Source of the DNA: CAWKMN01 sp963850765
GTDB lineage: Bacteria > Chloroflexota > Anaerolineae > Aggregatilineales > Aggregatilineaceae
NCBI GenBank assembly: GCA_963850765.1
Contig: CAWKMN010000002.1
Span: 124,001-188,000, forward strand
Length of the DNA: 64,000 bases
Direction: 5' to 3'
Shown: one piece after another, positions 44,749 through 53,554 of the stretch
How positions within the stretch are numbered: the first letter of the stretch is position 1
Layout of the letters: each line of letters opens with the position of its first letter
Program-made: the position numbers and the translations under genes
The notes under the pieces: generated by a model
Told to the model about the DNA's origin: nothing
What the model saw: the letters and a program-made list of their open reading frames with translations, nothing else
Database searches by the model: none

Positions 44749-45984
44749 GTGGCGCGTTTCTGGTTCACCTCGGCACCGCTGCCAGGCCATCTGGACTGGG
44801 GCGGGCTGCTGCAAACCGCGCAGGCGCTGCACGTGTTGGGGCACGATGTCCGCTGGATTTCAGAGGATCGGATCGCGCCGCTGGTGGAGCGGGCCGGCGT
44901 GCGCTTCGAGCCGGTGGCCCAGACCGGCTGGCTGTGGCCGCCCCCGCCGCTGCCCTCTATGACGGATTTCGTCAACGAAAACATGGTGACGCTGCGCTTC
45001 CGGCGCGCGCTGGATACGTGGCTCAGCGAGGAGCTGGTCGCGCAGGGAGTCGAGACTCTGCACGATCTCGCCAGCCGTATCGGCCCGCCGGATGTGATCG
45101 TCAGCGACCCGTTTCTGGCGTCGGCGGCGCTGGCGGCGGAGCGGTTCGGCGTGCCGTTTGTCGTTGGGGGGTGGGCGTCTGGCCCGCCGATGGACGAGGA
45201 CCAGTTGCTCTACGTGCAGCGCCAGTTAGGTCATGAGGCTGCCGAGCGGATCGAGCGGCTGTGTGCGCGATTCAACCTGTTGGGCGTGAATTTCAGCCGT
45301 GGTCCCGCGCCGAGCATCCAGAGTCCGCGGCTGCATATCAGCTACTTTAACGCCTACTGGCACCAGGGCGAGACGATCCTGCCGCAGACCGTGTTCGTCG
45401 GCGGGTCTGTGACCCTGCCGCCCGATCCGCCGCCCGACTGGCTGGCACAGATCCCGGACGATCAGCCGTTGGGCATGGTCACGCTGGGCAGCACCTTCAC
45501 GGGTGACATCACCTTCTTTTCGCAGGGCGCGCAGGCTATCGCCGCCGCCGGGATGATCCCCGCCGTCGTGCTCGGACCCATCCCGCTCGCGCCCGATCAA
45601 AAGGCGCGGCTCAAGGATCACCTGCCGGGCGGCACGCGCCTGCTTACCTGGGTCGATTACCGGCATGTATTCCCTCGTCTCAAAGTGATCATCCATCACG
45701 GGGGGATGGGCACGACCCACGCGGCGGTCGTGCATGGCGTCCCGCAGATCATCGTCCCGCACGCGGCCGATCAGCGCGGGCAGGCACGCCGCGCACGTCA
45801 GGCTAAGGTCGGGCTGGAACTCGCGCAGCGGGATATGCTGCAGGGCCAGCTGGCACCGGCAGTGAAGGCGATCATCTCGACGGCGTGGGTGCTGGAGGCG
45901 GTGCAAAATCTGGCGCGCGATTTCGCCACCCTGGGCGGTCCACCGCGCGCCGCCGAACTGCTGGACCAGATCGTCGCCGGGTAG
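44749..45984 (+). CDS. Glycosyltransferase of the MGT/UGT type (GT1-like)
   Basis: 411 residues from GTG 44749 (GTG 44734 also in frame). The N-terminal acceptor domain starts ARFWFTSAPLPGHLDWGGLL and contains HVLGHDVRWISEDR and DVIVSDPFLASAALAAERFG. The C-terminal donor domain has LGMVTLGSTFTGD and the signature VIIHHGGMGTTHAAVVHGVP, QIIVPHAADQRGQARRA, matching the HGG(x)GT and donor-binding loop of macroside/zeaxanthin-type UGTs. It probably glycosylates a small hydrophobic acceptor such as a carotenoid, lipid or antibiotic. No biosynthetic cluster surrounds it. Confidence 0.87.
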   Translation: MARFWFTSAPLPGHLDWGGLLQTAQALHVLGHDVRWISEDRIAPLVERAGVRFEPVAQTGWLWPPPPLPSMTDFVNENMVTLRFRRALDTWLSEELVAQGVETLHDLASRIGPPDVIVSDPFLASAALAAERFGVPFVVGGWASGPPMDEDQLLYVQRQLGHEAAERIERLCARFNLLGVNFSRGPAPSIQSPRLHISYFNAYWHQGETILPQTVFVGGSVTLPPDPPPDWLAQIPDDQPLGMVTLGSTFTGDITFFSQGAQAIAAAGMIPAVVLGPIPLAPDQKARLKDHLPGGTRLLTWVDYRHVFPRLKVIIHHGGMGTTHAAVVHGVPQIIVPHAADQRGQARRARQAKVGLELAQRDMLQGQLAPAVKAIISTAWVLEAVQNLARDFATLGGPPRAAELLDQIVAG

Positions 45985-46045
45985 AGGTGGCGAGCGCGTG
46001 TCATGCACTTGATGTCCCCTTTGGCGACGGCTTTTCCTGTGAGTT

Positions 46046-46143
46046 AGCCCCTCCCTAAATCCCTCCCCACCAGGTGGAGAGGGGAGCCAAGCCCGCGTCC
46101 CCCTCTCTAGCTCGGCTGGAGAGGGGGATTGAGGGGGTGAGGC
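46046..46143. repeat. Intergenic palindromic repeat pair
   Basis: CTCCCCACCAGGTGGAGAGG and CTAGCTCGGCTGGAGAGGGG modules. Confidence 0.65.
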
Positions 46144-46191
46144 CGTTCACCATTTTCATCCCCTTGGGTGTATCCCTTTTCATATCAAGCT

Positions 46192-46647
46192 CTAGTCAGC
46201 CGGCATCTTGGCACCATTCCCCCGGCAGGGCATCCAATCCGGGATGCGCGCGTCGGGCACCGCATCATGATCGGGGATATAGGCCTTGAGATCGACCAGC
46301 GGCGCGCCGTCGTCGATGCTCAAATCGGACACATCGATCACGCCGCGTTCCTCGTCCACCGTGATCATCGGGCAGAGCGCCATCACCAGCGGATTCGGGC
46401 GAAACTCGGTCCGGCAGGCGAACACCCCGGCCACGATGGACGGCGCGTGCGGGGGCTGCGCCTGTACGATGCTGCGCTTAATGTCGTTATCCTGACGTTC
46501 GGCCCACCAGAATACGAGCACGTGCGAAAACTCTCGCAGCAGTTTGAGCCCCGGCCGGAACTCCTCAATAATATCGAGACGCACTCCCCCGTCGATGCCA
46601 TGCGCGTAACCGATGGGGCGCACCTCGAAGACTCGTTGATTGACCAT
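46192..46647 (-). CDS. TrmO-family protein (TsaA-like SAM-dependent tRNA or small-molecule methyltransferase)
   Basis: 151 residues of the TsaA/TrmO beta-barrel. It shows FEVRPIGYAHG at the N-terminus, LREFSHVLVFWWAERQD, GVFACRTEFRPNPLVM (family signature RxxxRPNP) and DVSDLSIDDGAPLVDLKAYI with PDHDAV. TrmO methylates t6A37 in tRNA; many family members have unknown substrates. Length is shorter than E. coli TrmO, lacking its C-terminal domain. The gene is monocistronic with a T-rich upstream region. Confidence 0.85.
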   Translation of the reverse strand: MVNQRVFEVRPIGYAHGIDGGVRLDIIEEFRPGLKLLREFSHVLVFWWAERQDNDIKRSIVQAQPPHAPSIVAGVFACRTEFRPNPLVMALCPMITVDEERGVIDVSDLSIDDGAPLVDLKAYIPDHDAVPDARIPDWMPCRGNGAKMPAD

Positions 46648-46800
46648 AATGATTCCTCAAGAGTTCATTTTAGGATTCCTTATACAGCTATGGTGCCACA
46701 GAACGCTTGCGCGCTGCAATGCGCTCTTAGCACTATTTGAGCGGTCAGCTTGCGACATTCGGCGCTGCCGCCCGGTTTACTGGATAGTACACTGCGGCGA

Positions 46801-46828
46801 TTGTGGGGCCGCGCGGGATATGTAATAA
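46801..46828 (+). promoter_or_regulatory. Possible promoter giving a leaderless ECF sigma mRNA
   Basis: TTGTGG (46801-46806), 16-bp spacer, TAATAA (46823-46828). Transcription would begin at about the ATG at 46836, which has no properly spaced ribosome site. Confidence 0.35.
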
Positions 46829-46835
46829 TGAGGAT

Positions 46836-47408
46836 ATGCACGACGAAGCACGCCTCATTCTGTACGCGAGCCAGGGCCGCCGGTCAGCCATCGCAGCATT
46901 GTATGAACAGTATGTCGATGCCGTTCATCGATATGTTAGCTACCGGGTTTCTGACGCTGCCGCCGCCGAGGACCTGACCGCGGAAGTTTTTCTGCGCATG
47001 GTCGAAGGTCTGCCGGGCTATACGCTCAATGGTGCGCCGTTTGAAGCCTGGCTCTACCGTATCGCGGCAGCCCGCGTGGCCGATTATTATCGCTGCTCCG
47101 GTCGCCGCCCGCAGGAAGCCCTGACCGACCAGGAGCCCGATCGAGCGGAGTCGCCGGAACGTGTGCTGCAAGATACTGAGGAATGTGATTCCTTACGCGC
47201 CGCGCTCGGCCAGTTGAGTGAGGACTATCAGCAGGTTTTGCTGCTGCGCTTCGTGGAGCGCAAAAGCCATGCCGAGGTCGCCGGTATGATGGGCAAGTCG
47301 GTCACGGCGATCAAAAGCGCCCAGCACCGCGCCCTGACCCGGCTGGCGGAACTGATGGGCCAGAATGGCAAAGCCCGCTCCTACCTGCGAGGAAACAACC
47401 ATGAGTGA
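46836..47408 (+). CDS. ECF-type RNA polymerase sigma factor
   Basis: 190 residues from ATG 46836; GTG 46803 is also in frame. Region 2 reads ASQGRRSAIAALYEQYVDAV, HRYVSYRVSDAAAAEDLTAE, VFLRMVEGLPGY and FEAWLYRIAAARVADYYR. Region 4 reads LSEDYQQVLLLRFVERKSHA, EVAGMMGKSVTAIKSAQHRA. These are diagnostic of sigma-70 family group 4 factors. The stop overlaps the next gene (ATGAGTGA), a one-helix membrane protein placed where an anti-sigma factor is expected. The signal is unknown. Confidence 0.9.
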   Translation: MHDEARLILYASQGRRSAIAALYEQYVDAVHRYVSYRVSDAAAAEDLTAEVFLRMVEGLPGYTLNGAPFEAWLYRIAAARVADYYRCSGRRPQEALTDQEPDRAESPERVLQDTEECDSLRAALGQLSEDYQQVLLLRFVERKSHAEVAGMMGKSVTAIKSAQHRALTRLAELMGQNGKARSYLRGNNHE

Positions 47409-47895
47409 CCCGCGTGCCATCGAGCAGTTAGCCGCCCGCCTGGATGAAGTTCTCCCACCGGGCAGCTATGATGTTTTTGATTCGCCCGGCGACCCGCCCG
47501 AGATCCAGGCGGCCGTGCGGATCGCGCGTGCTCCGCGCCCGGTGCTCACCGGCGAGTCGCGCCGCGCCATCGAAACCCAGATGCGCGCGCGTGCCGATGT
47601 GGTCTTTGGCGCGCCGGCTCGTTTCGTCGGGCTGCCGCGCTTCGGCGGGCCGCGGATCGCGCGGTGGGCGGTGGCCTGCCTGCTGATCGTCGTCGTGGGC
47701 GCGGTGCTGGTGATCGCGCTCAGCGGATTACAGGACGATCGTTCGCCGCAGACTGACGACGCGGGGCGTGTGCTGAATGTGCCCTCGTCGCCCCATACCA
47801 GCGTCTATATCCCCGATGATGCGATCCTTGCCCCGGCGCGCCTGACCGTGACCGGCAGCGGCTCATCCAGTTTGTTCATCGTGCCCGGCGGCTAA
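47401..47895 (+). CDS. Putative anti-sigma-type single-pass membrane protein
   Basis: 164 residues from ATG 47401 (GAGGAAA ribosome site), overlapping the ECF sigma stop by 8 bp. A cytosolic N-terminus of about 90 residues (MSDPRAIEQLAARLDEVLPP...) precedes one transmembrane helix (about 94-115, WAVACLLIVVVGAVLVIALS) and an external tail of about 45 residues. No HxxxCxxC zinc anti-sigma motif is visible, so assignment as anti-sigma rests on position and topology. The stop codon lies within a dispersed repeat copy (47890-47950). Confidence 0.65.
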   Translation: MSDPRAIEQLAARLDEVLPPGSYDVFDSPGDPPEIQAAVRIARAPRPVLTGESRRAIETQMRARADVVFGAPARFVGLPRFGGPRIARWAVACLLIVVVGAVLVIALSGLQDDRSPQTDDAGRVLNVPSSPHTSVYIPDDAILAPARLTVTGSGSSSLFIVPGG

Positions 47896-48245
47896 GTAAA
47901 GTCGCGTAAGGCATTAGAAAACAGGGCGGGTTTGTTAACCCGCCCCTACGTCCACCGTGTTCGCCACCGACTCCCCCTCTCCGCGCGTGGAAGAGTAGGG
48001 GACGGGGGGTGAGGTAAAGCTAACCGCTAACGACAAATCACTCAAAAGGCCGTCTATAGCCAGTCATCATACATTCTCTTGAGCAATTCGTAGGGACAGG
48101 TTTCAAACCTGCCCGTCGGCATCTGGCGGGTGGTTTACCCCTCCCTAAATCCCTCCCCGCACGCGGAGAGGGACTTCAGCACCCAGCGTTTTCCCCTCTC
48201 CGTTCACGGGGAGGGGATACAGGGGAGGGGTAAATGGGCGACCAT
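47890..48245. repeat. Large intergenic repeat cluster
   Basis: Begins with GCTAAGTAAAGTCGCGTAA, repeated at 59514-59532 and 63648-63666, followed by a GGGCGGGTTTGTTAACCCGC palindrome. Then CTCCGCGCGTGGA, GTAGGGACAGGTTTCAAACC and CTCCCCGCACGCGGAGAGGG modules. No gene between 47896 and 48497. Confidence 0.75.
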
Positions 48246-48341
48246 ATCAAGTCCTGATTCCTTGTCTTGATATGCAACCGCAGGTTTGCAGACCTGCCCC
48301 TTCTTTGTCACAAATCCACAACCCCCCGCTGCGATCGCAAC

Positions 48342-48370
48342 TTGAGCTTTCCACGCAACAGCGCTACACT
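48342..48370 (+). promoter_or_regulatory. Promoter of the inositol-phosphate synthase gene
   Basis: TTGAGC (48342-48347), 17-bp spacer, TACACT (48365-48370). This predicts a leader of about 120 nt. Confidence 0.6.
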
Positions 48371-48497
48371 CTCGCGTTTAGCGAGTCCTTATTCATTCAG
48401 CAGGGGGTGGATAAGGGCTTTTGCGCGTTTGCTTTGCCGCTGTCTTCGCAGGCTGCTCAGGCATGAGCGGCAGCATTATCATGAGGGAGGATTTCCT

Positions 48498-49640
48498 GTG
48501 ACTAACAAAGTTCGCGTGGCGATTATCGGCGTGGGTAACTGCGCCAATTCGCTCATCCAGGGGGTGACCTACTACCGGAATGCTAAACCTCAGGACGAAA
48601 TTCCGGGCCTGATGCATGTCCAGCTTGGCGGCTATCACGTCAGTGACGTGGAGTTCAGCGCCGCCTTCGACATCGACGTGGAAAAAGTCGGCAAGGATCT
48701 GTGCGAGGCGATGTGGGCGGGCCAGAACAACACCATCCGCTTCACCGATGTGCCCCGCCTGAACGTGCCGGTGCATCGCGGCATGACGCATGACGGTCTG
48801 GGCAAATACCTGAACCGCAAGATCACCAAGGCCCCCGGCCCAACGGCGGACATCGTGCAGATCCTCAAGGATACCAGGACCGATGTCGTGGTGAACTATC
48901 TGCCCGTGGGCAGCGAGCAGGCGACCAAGTGGTATGTCGAGCAGGTGCTTAACGCCGGCTGCGCCTTTGTGAATGCGATCCCGGTCTTTATCGCGCGCGA
49001 ACCGTACTGGCAGCAGCGTTTTGCCGAGCGCGGCCTGCCCCTCATCGGGGATGACATCAAGTCGCAGGTGGGCGCGACGATTCTGCATCGCGTCCTGGCG
49101 AATCTGTTCAAGGATCGCGGCATCAAGCTGCTGCGGACCAGCCAGCTCAACGTCGGCGGCAACATGGACTTTTATAACATGCTCGAACGCGAGCGCCTGG
49201 AAAGCAAGAAGATCTCCAAGACCAACGCCGTCACCAGCCAGGTGCCGCTGGACGACGAAAACGTTCACATTGGTCCCAGCGATTACGTGCAGTGGCTCAC
49301 GGACCGCAAATGGGCCTACATCCGCCTCGAAGGCGCTGCATTTGGCGACGTCCCGCTGAACCTCGAATGCAAGCTCGAAGTGTGGGACAGCCCCAACAGC
49401 GCCGGCGTGATCATCGACGCGGTGCGCTGCGCTAAGATCGGGCTGGATCGCGGGCTGACCGGGACGCTCGAAGCGCCCGCCTCCTATTTCATGAAGTCGC
49501 CGCCCATTCAGGTAGCCGACGACATCGCCCGCAATAACGTAGAAGCTTATATTCGCGGCGACAACAACAGCACCGTGAAACCCCCGGCCGGTTGGAAGGG
49601 CAGCGACAGCCCGTCCGTGCCGGAAAACCCTCATTACTGA
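48498..49640 (+). CDS. ino1: Myo-inositol-1-phosphate synthase
   Basis: 380 residues from GTG 48498 behind GAGGGAGG. The enzyme turns glucose-6-phosphate into inositol-1-phosphate with NAD. The NAD loop IIGVGNCANSLIQG (9-22), KDTRTDVVVNYLPVGSEQAT, the catalytic core FVNAIPVFIA, GDDIKSQVGATILHRVLANL and LNVGGNMDFYNML are typical of bacterial/archaeal Ino1, and lysines of the active site are within KSQVGAT and the later SKTNAV. Inositol in this group feeds inositol lipids or thiols. The gene is flanked by repeat clusters and has its own promoter. Confidence 0.93.
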   Translation: MTNKVRVAIIGVGNCANSLIQGVTYYRNAKPQDEIPGLMHVQLGGYHVSDVEFSAAFDIDVEKVGKDLCEAMWAGQNNTIRFTDVPRLNVPVHRGMTHDGLGKYLNRKITKAPGPTADIVQILKDTRTDVVVNYLPVGSEQATKWYVEQVLNAGCAFVNAIPVFIAREPYWQQRFAERGLPLIGDDIKSQVGATILHRVLANLFKDRGIKLLRTSQLNVGGNMDFYNMLERERLESKKISKTNAVTSQVPLDDENVHIGPSDYVQWLTDRKWAYIRLEGAAFGDVPLNLECKLEVWDSPNSAGVIIDAVRCAKIGLDRGLTGTLEAPASYFMKSPPIQVADDIARNNVEAYIRGDNNSTVKPPAGWKGSDSPSVPENPHY

Positions 49641-49684
49641 AAATCAGAGCAGATGGTGGACGTACAAATACATTCATAAATTGG

Positions 49685-49998
49685 TAAGGCCTCACCTCCT
49701 CATTCCCCCTCTCCAGGCGAGCTAGAGAGGGGGCCGGCTTTCAGGGGGAGGTTTTTTATGCTTGGTGCTGGGCATGGTTTACCCCTATCCCCGTCCGACC
49801 TTCGGTCGGCACCCCTTATCCCCGCACGCGGAGAAAGGGGCGCGTCGGAAGTCCCTCTCCGTTTACGGGGAGGGATTTAGGGAGGGGTCAACGAGTACGC
49901 ATCGCTGATCCATTCAAAACCTACCCCTGAAAGGAGAGGGGGCCGGGGGGTGAGGCCAGTAAGATATAAGGGCAGGCTAACAAGTCTGCCCCTTTATG
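49685..49998. repeat. Intergenic repeat cluster
   Basis: Inverted relative of 29572-29920: CTCCAGGCGAGCTAGAGAGG, GACCTTCGGTCGG palindrome, CTCTCCGTTTACGGGGAGGG, then AGGGCAGGCTAACAAGTCTG. Confidence 0.7.
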
Positions 49999-50006
49999 CC
50001 AACCAT

Positions 50007-50882
50007 CTACTCCAGCGTCATATAGCGCTCGCCGCGAAAGGTAAACGCGGCCCACTGGCCCGGCCCGATAGCCACCCAGACCTCGCTGCCTTCCAGCGCC
50101 AGGATGTTCACCACGTCGCCCGCCCGCAGATCGCCGATATGCTCGTACTGCGCGCCGGGACCGCTGCGGACGCGCAGCGTTGGGTTGGTGACGCGTGCCT
50201 GGGGGCGCGGCGCGACCTCCGATCGGCCAGCTTCGGACGCGATAATGCGGCTGTCATCCGGTTCCGGCAGGCGTTTGCAGTAAGCCAGCAGGTCGTCAAA
50301 CGTGCCGTTATACCAATTCAGATCGGTGTTTTGGGAACTGACGCCGGCCACCCGGCCCTTATCGGAGTGCTGCCAGAATCGCCACATGGTCCAATCGGCG
50401 GGCAGCGCCGGTGTCTCGACCCCGTAGTTGGCGACCCACAGGTCGCAGCCGGCCCAGTCATCTCCGCGCAGCACGTTCGGATCCCAGAACCACGGCCCAG
50501 TATAGATGATCGGCTTGCGCCCGTCGCGCTGCTCGATGCGTTGGATACACTCCTTGAGCACCCCGCTGATGATGCCGGGTGAAAGGTCATCCGCCAGTTC
50601 GACGTCGAGCACCAGCGGCAGATCCGCGCGGCGGTCTTCCAGCACCTCAAACAGGCGCTCTACCTGGGACTCGGCGGTGTTTTTCGGCTTGACGACGTGA
50701 TAGGCGGTGACCAGCAAGCCCGCCTCGCGCGCGCCCCGCCAGTTTTCATAAAAACGCGGATCGGTATAGTAGTTCCCCACAGACGCGCGAATCACGGCGA
50801 AACAGGTGCCCGATGCCGCCACCCGGCTCCAATCGATCTCCCCCTGCCAGCGTGAAACGTCAATACCTGCTGCTCTGGCCAT
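50007..50882 (-). CDS. GH25 muramidase (lysozyme) with C-terminal SH3b domain
   Basis: 291 residues. The GH25 catalytic barrel (about 1-195) has GIDVSRWQGEIDW with Asp8, FAVIRASVGNYYTDPRFYEN, and the acidic pair VLDVELADD (Asp93/Glu95), then IYTGPWFWDP and WMRFWQHSD-like TMWRFWQHSD. An SH3b domain (about 225-285, LRVRSGPGAQYEHIGDLRAG) likely binds the wall. No signal peptide is visible, so export may use another route or the enzyme may act on release. GH25 enzymes cut the beta-1,4 bond of peptidoglycan between MurNAc and GlcNAc. Confidence 0.88.
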   Translation of the reverse strand: MARAAGIDVSRWQGEIDWSRVAASGTCFAVIRASVGNYYTDPRFYENWRGAREAGLLVTAYHVVKPKNTAESQVERLFEVLEDRRADLPLVLDVELADDLSPGIISGVLKECIQRIEQRDGRKPIIYTGPWFWDPNVLRGDDWAGCDLWVANYGVETPALPADWTMWRFWQHSDKGRVAGVSSQNTDLNWYNGTFDDLLAYCKRLPEPDDSRIIASEAGRSEVAPRPQARVTNPTLRVRSGPGAQYEHIGDLRAGDVVNILALEGSEVWVAIGPGQWAAFTFRGERYMTLE

Positions 50883-51048
50883 GCGACCTCCTGTAACGCT
50901 GCATCGGACGACGGTGGATTCTCAGTATATGACAGATTGGGCGCTGGCGAAATGGGTGACGCCTGGCATCATCGAGATCCATGAGGCGCGGGCGAAATTG
51001 CGTTATCATAGGGTCACAGTGGATCGGTGAACGAAATGAGAGAAAACC

Positions 51049-52158
51049 ATGAAACGGATGTTGATGCTGCTGCCGGTGGTTCTGCTGGCCGTGCTGATTG
51101 CGCCGATCGCGGCGGCGCTGCCCGCCGCAGCACAGGAGCCGGTGATCGTCTCCACGGTGAACGGCGACCCGATCACGCAGGACGCGTTTCACGGGCGGGT
51201 GCGGCTGGTGCGCTGGCAGTACCTCCGCGAGCTTGAGGCGATCTATGATGGCACCGGCGGTAACTTGCAGCTGGTCGATGAGGAAGTCACCCGGATCGCC
51301 AGCGATCTGAACAATCCGGCCGGGCTGGGTGATGCGGTGCTGCACGAGATGGAAGAGGAGCGGCTGCTGTGGCAGACCGGCGAGAGCCTGGGGGTTACGC
51401 CCACCGCCGAGGACGCCCAGGCGTATGAAGCGTCGTTCTTCAGCGTGTGGACGAATGTGCCCGCCGAACAACTGGCGCAGACCAGCACGGCGCAGACGTT
51501 TATCACGGAATGGTACGCCGGCGCGACAGCCGCGTCCGGTCTGAGCGCGGCGGATATTCGTTTCCTGTTCGAGACCGAGGCGCTGCGCGCGCGCCTGTAC
51601 CAGCATCTCTCCCAGACGGTCCCGCAGGAAGAAATGGCCGTCCAGACGCGCCATATTTTGTGCGGCTTCCACCCGGATAACCCCACCGATCGCACCCCGC
51701 CAACCACCGAGCAGCGCGCCGCTGCCGAGTCGTGTATCCAGGGCGCACAGGTGCGGCTGGCGTCCGGCGAGTCGTTTGGCGTCGTGGCCGCGGATCTCTC
51801 CGCGGACGAGGCCAGCGCCGTCCAGGGTGGAAATGTCGGGTGGTCGCTGCTCGGTTATCTGGCCGAAGCTTACGCGAACGCCGTGCGCGACGCCGCACTG
51901 AACACCGTGGTCGGCCCGGTCGAAACCGAATTTGGGCTGCACCTGATCGAAGTCATGGATCGCCAGATGCAGGAGCTTACGGCGGAAGAATATCAGGCCA
52001 GCGTCACCGGCTATTTCCGGCTGTGGGTGCAGTCGTTGTGGGATGAAGCGACGGTCGAGCGCCCCGCCGGGTGGGATGCCGCTATTCCTGCCGAGCCCGC
52101 GCTGGACAGCCTCGATCCGATCATCCTCGAAGCCGTCGCCCGCGTCACCGGGTCGTAA
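51049..52158 (+). CDS. Secreted parvulin-type peptidyl-prolyl isomerase (PrsA/SurA-like foldase)
   Basis: 369 residues. A signal peptide (1-29, MLMLLPVVLLAVLIAPIAAA) leads to a SurA-N-like helical segment starting VNGDPITQDAFHGRVRLVRW. A rotamase domain (about 200-305) has QTRHILCGFHPDNP, SGESFGVVAADLSAD, GGNVGWSLLGYLAEAYANAV and VVGPVETEFGLHLIEV. These enzymes help secreted proteins fold outside the membrane. There is no lipobox, so it is soluble or cleaved. It may work with the HtrA protease at 8787 and signal peptidase at 60546. Confidence 0.88.
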   Translation: MKRMLMLLPVVLLAVLIAPIAAALPAAAQEPVIVSTVNGDPITQDAFHGRVRLVRWQYLRELEAIYDGTGGNLQLVDEEVTRIASDLNNPAGLGDAVLHEMEEERLLWQTGESLGVTPTAEDAQAYEASFFSVWTNVPAEQLAQTSTAQTFITEWYAGATAASGLSAADIRFLFETEALRARLYQHLSQTVPQEEMAVQTRHILCGFHPDNPTDRTPPTTEQRAAAESCIQGAQVRLASGESFGVVAADLSADEASAVQGGNVGWSLLGYLAEAYANAVRDAALNTVVGPVETEFGLHLIEVMDRQMQELTAEEYQASVTGYFRLWVQSLWDEATVERPAGWDAAIPAEPALDSLDPIILEAVARVTGS

Positions 52159-52312
52159 TGTCTCCGCAGGGGCGGACCCCCGTGTCCGCCCAGGATTGAA
52201 TCCCTCTCCCTGGTTTGGTCATAGATCGGGGAGAGGGTAGGGTGAGGGGCGGTTTCTCTCGCTTTTCCCTTGCTTTTCTCTGTGTTCTCTGTGCCCTCTG
52301 TGGTGAACAGCT
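52156..52312. repeat. Intergenic repeats
   Basis: GGGGCGGACCCCCGTGTCCG palindrome, then a half-copy of the 7383-7528 element ending TGTGCCCTCTGTGGTGAA. Confidence 0.6.
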
Positions 52313-52485
52313 TTTATCTCTGTTTGACGCTCAACCGCTTGTCCCACCACATATGAGAAGGTCTGGTACAATCTGGGATGTGCACTGCTTAGATCATGAT
52401 TGAATGACGATTGCTATCTTCTCTTGTACTGCGCCGCGGCCAGGGAGATATGCTTGACCGGCAGATCACGTAATCAGGAGGAAAG

Positions 52486-53436
52486 ATGTCCCATCATTCA
52501 ACTGTTCCCGATCCACAGGTTGACATTACGGACCTGTACGTTTTTCAAAAACCAGGAAATCCGGCCAAATCTATCCTGATTATGAACGTGAATCCATTTG
52601 CGCCAACGCGTGCGGCCGCCTTTGATGCTGAAGCGAGCTACGAGTTCAAAATTGACACCAACGCCGATGCCCAGGCTGACATTGCCTTTCATATCCTGTT
52701 CTCGCCTGCTACCGGCTTCCACCAGACGTCGACGGTCTACCGGGTGCAAGGGGAGGCCGCAGAAAGTACGGGAGCCATCGGTGATAGGATCATCTCCGAA
52801 GCTCCTGTAGCTTTTGACACCCAGGTGCCGATCACAGCAGGTGGTGATTATCAGCTCTACGTTGGGCTGCGCAGCGACCCCTGGTACGCGGACGTCGACG
52901 GCGTATTCAACAATTTTCAGTTCACGGGCAAAGATACCTTTGCGGAGAAAAACGTGTTTGGCATTGTCCTGGAGGTGCCTAATCAGGCCCTCGGCCCAAA
53001 TCCAAATATCGGAATCTGGGCACGGACCATAGCTCCTGTGCATGGTGAGCTGGCTCAGGTAGATCAAGTAGGGCGTCCCCTGATCACCGCGGTATTCAAC
53101 CCGACGCCAGAAGAACAGCATACGTTCGTTCACACGCCCCCCACCCAGCAGCAGGAGCGTTTCCTCTCTCGGTTTGTGACAACCCTTCAGACGATGGGCT
53201 ACCCGGAAGATGAGGCTGCTCAATTAGCGATGCAGCTGCTCCCGGATATTCTGCCGTATGATTATTCACGGATGGCGAGTTATCCTAATGGGCGGACCCT
53301 CACCGATGACTTGCTTGACATAACATTATCGCTGATCACCAACGGAAAAGTAACCAGCGATCTGGTCGGTCCACATACGGATCTGCTGGGAGATTTTCCC
53401 TATTTGGGATCGCCGTATCCTGTCACGACGCCTTGA
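52486..53436 (+). CDS. DUF4331-family protein
   Basis: 316 residues behind CAGGAGG. It begins MSHHSTVPDPQVDITDLYVF, the conserved start of DUF4331 proteins, and continues with ILIMNVNPFAPTRAAAFDAE, YEFKIDTNADAQADIAFHIL, and DTFAEKNVFGIVLEVPNQAL, GIWARTIA. The later PYDYSRMASYPNGRTLTDDL is also typical. The role of the family is unknown; it often occurs as a secreted or surface beta-rich protein, though no signal peptide is seen here. Base composition is visibly less GC-rich than its neighbours, consistent with recent acquisition. Confidence 0.83.
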   Translation: MSHHSTVPDPQVDITDLYVFQKPGNPAKSILIMNVNPFAPTRAAAFDAEASYEFKIDTNADAQADIAFHILFSPATGFHQTSTVYRVQGEAAESTGAIGDRIISEAPVAFDTQVPITAGGDYQLYVGLRSDPWYADVDGVFNNFQFTGKDTFAEKNVFGIVLEVPNQALGPNPNIGIWARTIAPVHGELAQVDQVGRPLITAVFNPTPEEQHTFVHTPPTQQQERFLSRFVTTLQTMGYPEDEAAQLAMQLLPDILPYDYSRMASYPNGRTLTDDLLDITLSLITNGKVTSDLVGPHTDLLGDFPYLGSPYPVTTP

Positions 53437-53554
53437 TGAAGACACATGGCACAATTGATAAGCGGATGATAAGCGGAAAGTGCCTTTCTGCTCCGCCATT
53501 TTGACAGCCTGCTTGCTGGGGTGATGCGCTGCTCAGATCGAAAGGACGCGTGGT

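Noticed and set aside
48393..49634. Minus-strand open frame of 413 codons over ino1
   Set aside because: Shadow of a well-supported gene on the other strand.
49735..49940. Clustered direct and inverted repeats as a CRISPR array
   Set aside because: Modules are palindromic, unevenly spaced and differ in order; there are no regular spacers or cas genes.
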